The notes under the pieces: model-generated | Seen by the model: the letters and a program-made list of their open reading frames with translations, nothing else | Told to the model about the DNA's origin: nothing | Databases searched by the model: none | Part shown: in pieces, positions 61,968 to 64,000 of the stretch | Numbering within the stretch: the stretch's first letter is position 1 | Layout: each line of letters starts with the position of its first letter | Program-made: the position numbers and the translations under genes | NCBI RefSeq assembly: GCF_026016325.1 | Contig: NZ_CP087203.1 | Location: forward strand, 1,798,001 to 1,862,000 | Length of the DNA: 64,000 nt | From: Pseudomonas sp. B21-056 | Lineage (GTDB): Bacteria > Pseudomonadota > Gammaproteobacteria > Pseudomonadales > Pseudomonadaceae | Direction of reading: 5' to 3'

Positions 61968-62093
61968 ATAGTCTTTCGGTGGATTCCAGCGTGGCGGCCT
62001 ATCTGTCAGCCTCTTTGGCCGGAATGAGCGCTGTGCCGTTCAGCCCGGCTGGTTAAGATCCCTTCATTCTTTTCCCACGCTTTCGAGGTTGCC

Positions 62094-62891
62094 ATGCGCT
62101 TTTCCGATTTGATCGATGCCGTGCGCCGTCAGCCAGACGCCGTGACCATCGCGCCTGAATGGGGCCAGGGGCGCGCCACTTTTGGTGGGCTGGTGGCGGC
62201 GCTGCAATATGAGGCGATGCGTGCGCGGGTGCCGGCGGATCGTCCGGTGCGTTCGCTGGCGATCACCTTCGTCGGCCCGGTCGAACCGGACGTGCCTGTC
62301 AGCTTCGAAGTCGAGGTATTGCGTGAAGGCAAGGCGGTCAGCCAGGTGCAGGGGCGTGCGGTGCAGAACGGCCAGGTGGTGACTGTGGTGCAAGGCAGCT
62401 TCGGTGCATCGCGTGCCTCCGTGGTGGCGGTGGAGGCCGACCCTGCGCCTGAGTTCAAAAGTGTCGAGCACTGCCAGGAGCTGCCGTACATCAAGGGCGG
62501 CACGCCGGAATTCATGCGTCACCTGGCGATGTGCTGGAGTGTCGGTGGCCTGCCGTTCACCGGCAATAAATCCCGCAGCATGGGCGGCTGGGTGCGGCTA
62601 CGTGGGGATATAAAGCAAGAGCCGCTCAACGAAGCCCACATTCTCGCGCTGGTGGATGCCTGGCCGCCGGCGTTGCTGCCTCACCTGACGCAAATGGCGC
62701 CAGGCAGCACGCTCACCTGGACCATTGAGTTTGTCCAACCTGTGTTGGCGTTGACGACGCTGGACTGGTGCAAATACCTGGCCGAGATCGAGTACGCCCA
62801 GGATGGCTACGGTCATGTCGCTGCGAAGTTCTGGAGCGCCGATGGCCGCCTGATTGCCATGAGCCGGCAGACCGTGACGATTTTCGGCTGA
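62094..62891 (+). CDS. Acyl-CoA thioesterase (TesB-like double hot-dog)
   Basis: This 265-residue protein should hydrolyse acyl-CoA. It reads as two fused hot-dog domains: the first (about 15-110) has GRATFGGLVAALQYEAM and LAITFVGPVEPD, the second (about 135-265) has GGWVRLRG, LALVDAWPPAL and MSRQTVTIFG. This arrangement matches the thioesterase-like superfamily (4HBT_3/TesB type). The substrate length cannot be told. It stands alone between a degenerate REP doublet and a small reverse gene. Confidence 0.85.
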   Translation: MRFSDLIDAVRRQPDAVTIAPEWGQGRATFGGLVAALQYEAMRARVPADRPVRSLAITFVGPVEPDVPVSFEVEVLREGKAVSQVQGRAVQNGQVVTVVQGSFGASRASVVAVEADPAPEFKSVEHCQELPYIKGGTPEFMRHLAMCWSVGGLPFTGNKSRSMGGWVRLRGDIKQEPLNEAHILALVDAWPPALLPHLTQMAPGSTLTWTIEFVQPVLALTTLDWCKYLAEIEYAQDGYGHVAAKFWSADGRLIAMSRQTVTIFG

Positions 62892-62904
62892 GGTACGCGG
62901 GCGC

Positions 62905-63111
62905 TCAGTGAGCGTGGTGCAGCAGTCCCAGCGAAGCGAATACCGCGATGATGCCGATGCTGATGTCCGCCAGGTTCAGGCTGAGCACGCCCGAGATGAT
63001 CAGCAACGATGCGATGATGAGCAAGGGTACGGCGATCAGGTGCAACGCCAGTTGAGTCGGATGGCCGGTGTGCCATTGCCAGGCCGGAAGGGTGGGGTGA
63101 CGTTTGTGCAT
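62905..63111 (-). CDS. Small two-span membrane protein
   Basis: This 68-residue protein starts at ATG 63111 (MHKRHPTLPAWQW) with AGGA about nine bases upstream. Two hydrophobic segments lie near residues 21-41 and 44-64 (LALHLIAVPLLIIASLLIIS and SIGIIAVFASLGLL), and it ends in HHAH. The first segment faintly recalls the start of Mpo1/DUF962 proteins, but the length is too short to assign it. I do not recognise the family. It converges on the thioesterase gene. Confidence 0.65.
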   Translation of the reverse strand: MHKRHPTLPAWQWHTGHPTQLALHLIAVPLLIIASLLIISGVLSLNLADISIGIIAVFASLGLLHHAH

Positions 63112-63233
63112 GATGCGGTTCCTTATTCCTGACATCGATTGATACAAGAATAGGCATGGCGGTGCAGGGCGGCGAATCGCGGTTGGCTATGGACGCGATA
63201 GCTGGCCGTGACTGTGGAGGTGAGAGTTACTTT

Positions 63234-63380
63234 TGTGGCGAGGGGATTTATCCCCGTTGGGGTGCGAAGCGCCCCTCTCAAAAGCAGCCTTCATAAGACT
63301 TGAAACTTTGGTCGGCTGTGTTGGGGTCGCTGTGCGACCCAGCGGGGCGGTGCGACGTTTCGCTAAATCCCCTCGCCACA
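63234..63380. repeat. REP-like inverted repeat, second family, copy 3
   Basis: The left arm starts at 63234 (TGTGGCGAGGGGATTTATCC) and the right arm ends at 63380. The right arm is interrupted by an extra GGTGCGACGTTTCGC-type insertion, so this copy is longer than the other two. Confidence 0.85.
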
Positions 63381-63414
63381 GGGGAAGCGCAGTCGAGGCC
63401 CCCCGTACGCAGTT

Positions 63415-64000
63415 CTAAAGTCTGAGCTGCCCGATCGCCTTGCTCAACTCGCCCGCGAGGGTCGCCAGTTCATGGCTGGTGGTAGCCGAATCCACGGTCT
63501 GGCGCACGGTGTTTTCGGTCACGTCGCGAATGCCCACCACCGCCCGGTTCATTTCCTCGGCCACCTGGCTTTGCTGCTCGGCTGCGACAGCGATCTGGGT
63601 GTTGCTCTCGCGCATCTGCGCCACCGCCCCGGTGATCTGCTCCAGCGCCTCGCCGGCCTCGCGGGCCTGTTGTACGCAATCGTCGGCCTTGCAGGAGCTT
63701 TCCTGCATGAAATCCACCGCGTCCTGGGTACCCGCTTGCAGGGCCGACACCATGGTGGTGATTTCATCCGTTGAGGTCTGGACCCGTTTGGCGAGGTTGC
63801 GCACCTCGTCGGCCACCACGGCAAATCCCCGTCCCATCTCCCCGGCCCGCGCCGCTTCGATGGCCGCGTTGAGGGCCAGCAGGTTGGTTTGCTCCGCGAT
63901 GCTGTGGATCACATTGACCACGCTGTTGATCTTCTGACTGTCTTCAGCCAGACGCTGGATCATCTCGGCGGTCTGCTGCACCCCGGAGGACAACCCGGTG
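63415..64000 (-). CDS. Methyl-accepting chemotaxis protein, C-terminal signalling domain (partial, 5' end off right edge)
   Basis: The visible 195 codons are the cytoplasmic signalling hairpin of a chemoreceptor. The tip, where CheA and CheW bind, is present as [19 protein letters not shown] followed by [15 protein letters not shown], almost invariant in the family. The region after it carries methylation-helix features and the protein ends [11 protein letters not shown] without a C-terminal CheR-tether pentapeptide. The sensor and membrane parts are outside the window, so the ligand cannot be guessed. Confidence 0.95.
   Translation of the reverse strand, partial: TGLSSGVQQTAEMIQRLAEDSQKINSVVNVIHSIAEQTNLLALNAAIEAARAGEMGRGFAVVADEVRNLAKRVQTSTDEITTMVSALQAGTQDAVDFMQESSCKADDCVQQAREAGEALEQITGAVAQMRESNTQIAVAAEQQSQVAEEMNRAVVGIRDVTENTVRQTVDSATTSHELATLAGELSKAIGQLRL

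Overview
The window is chromosomal DNA of a Pseudomonas, most probably from the P. fluorescens species complex. The basis is high GC in the core genes, dispersed REP sequences with a GTGGGAGCGAGC...GCTCGC core, and a gene order that matches the block I know from P. aeruginosa: yciK-mupP-ubiG-mtaD / mtnA-gyrA-serC-pheA-hisC-tyrA/aroA-cmk-rpsA-ihfB-wzz followed by an O-antigen locus. No rRNA, tRNA, CRISPR array, prophage or insertion sequence was seen.

Layout. 1-3181 (minus): a very large toxin-like protein that runs off the left edge and is split by a -1 frame change at a T_TTT_TTA heptamer. 3475-7986: c-di-GMP genes (GGDEF/EAL hybrid, GGDEF enzyme) around a TenA/PqqC-like protein. 8350-12085 (minus): yciK, mupP, ubiG, mtaD. 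12191-24667 (plus): mtnA, gyrA, then a tightly packed aromatic amino-acid block (serC, pheA, hisC, tyrA-aroA fusion, cmk) and rpsA. 24891-25851: a lipoprotein gene, ihfB and a LapA-like gene.

26045-48560 is the O-antigen locus. wzz, wbpA, wbpB, wbpC, wbpD, wbpE, wzy, wzx, hisH2, hisF2, wbpG, wbpH, wbpI and wbpJ follow the P. aeruginosa O5 type order and predict di-N-acylated mannuronic acid residues, one carrying an acetamidino group. The locus then departs from O5: PglC-like, PglD-like and PglE-like genes together with WbpM predict an initiating di-N-acetylbacillosamine-type sugar. A decayed C-terminal piece of wbpL remains just before wbpM. wzy is broken by a -1 frame change in a poly-T tract. 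A short Wzz-like membrane protein lies in reverse orientation.

48675-64000: comEA-like gene, GntR regulator with a DUF1989 protein, the complete kdpFABC-kdpDE potassium uptake system with REP doublets inside it, a patatin-like phospholipase, a lipoprotein, a CHAD protein, an acyl-CoA thioesterase, a small membrane protein and the 3' end of a chemotaxis transducer.

The most notable signals are the two genes (toxin and wzy) whose reading frames both continue in the -1 frame at a U_UUU_UUA heptamer, and the hybrid O-antigen locus in which a bacillosamine-type starter module appears to have replaced wbpL. Both frame changes could also be homopolymer errors in the assembly.
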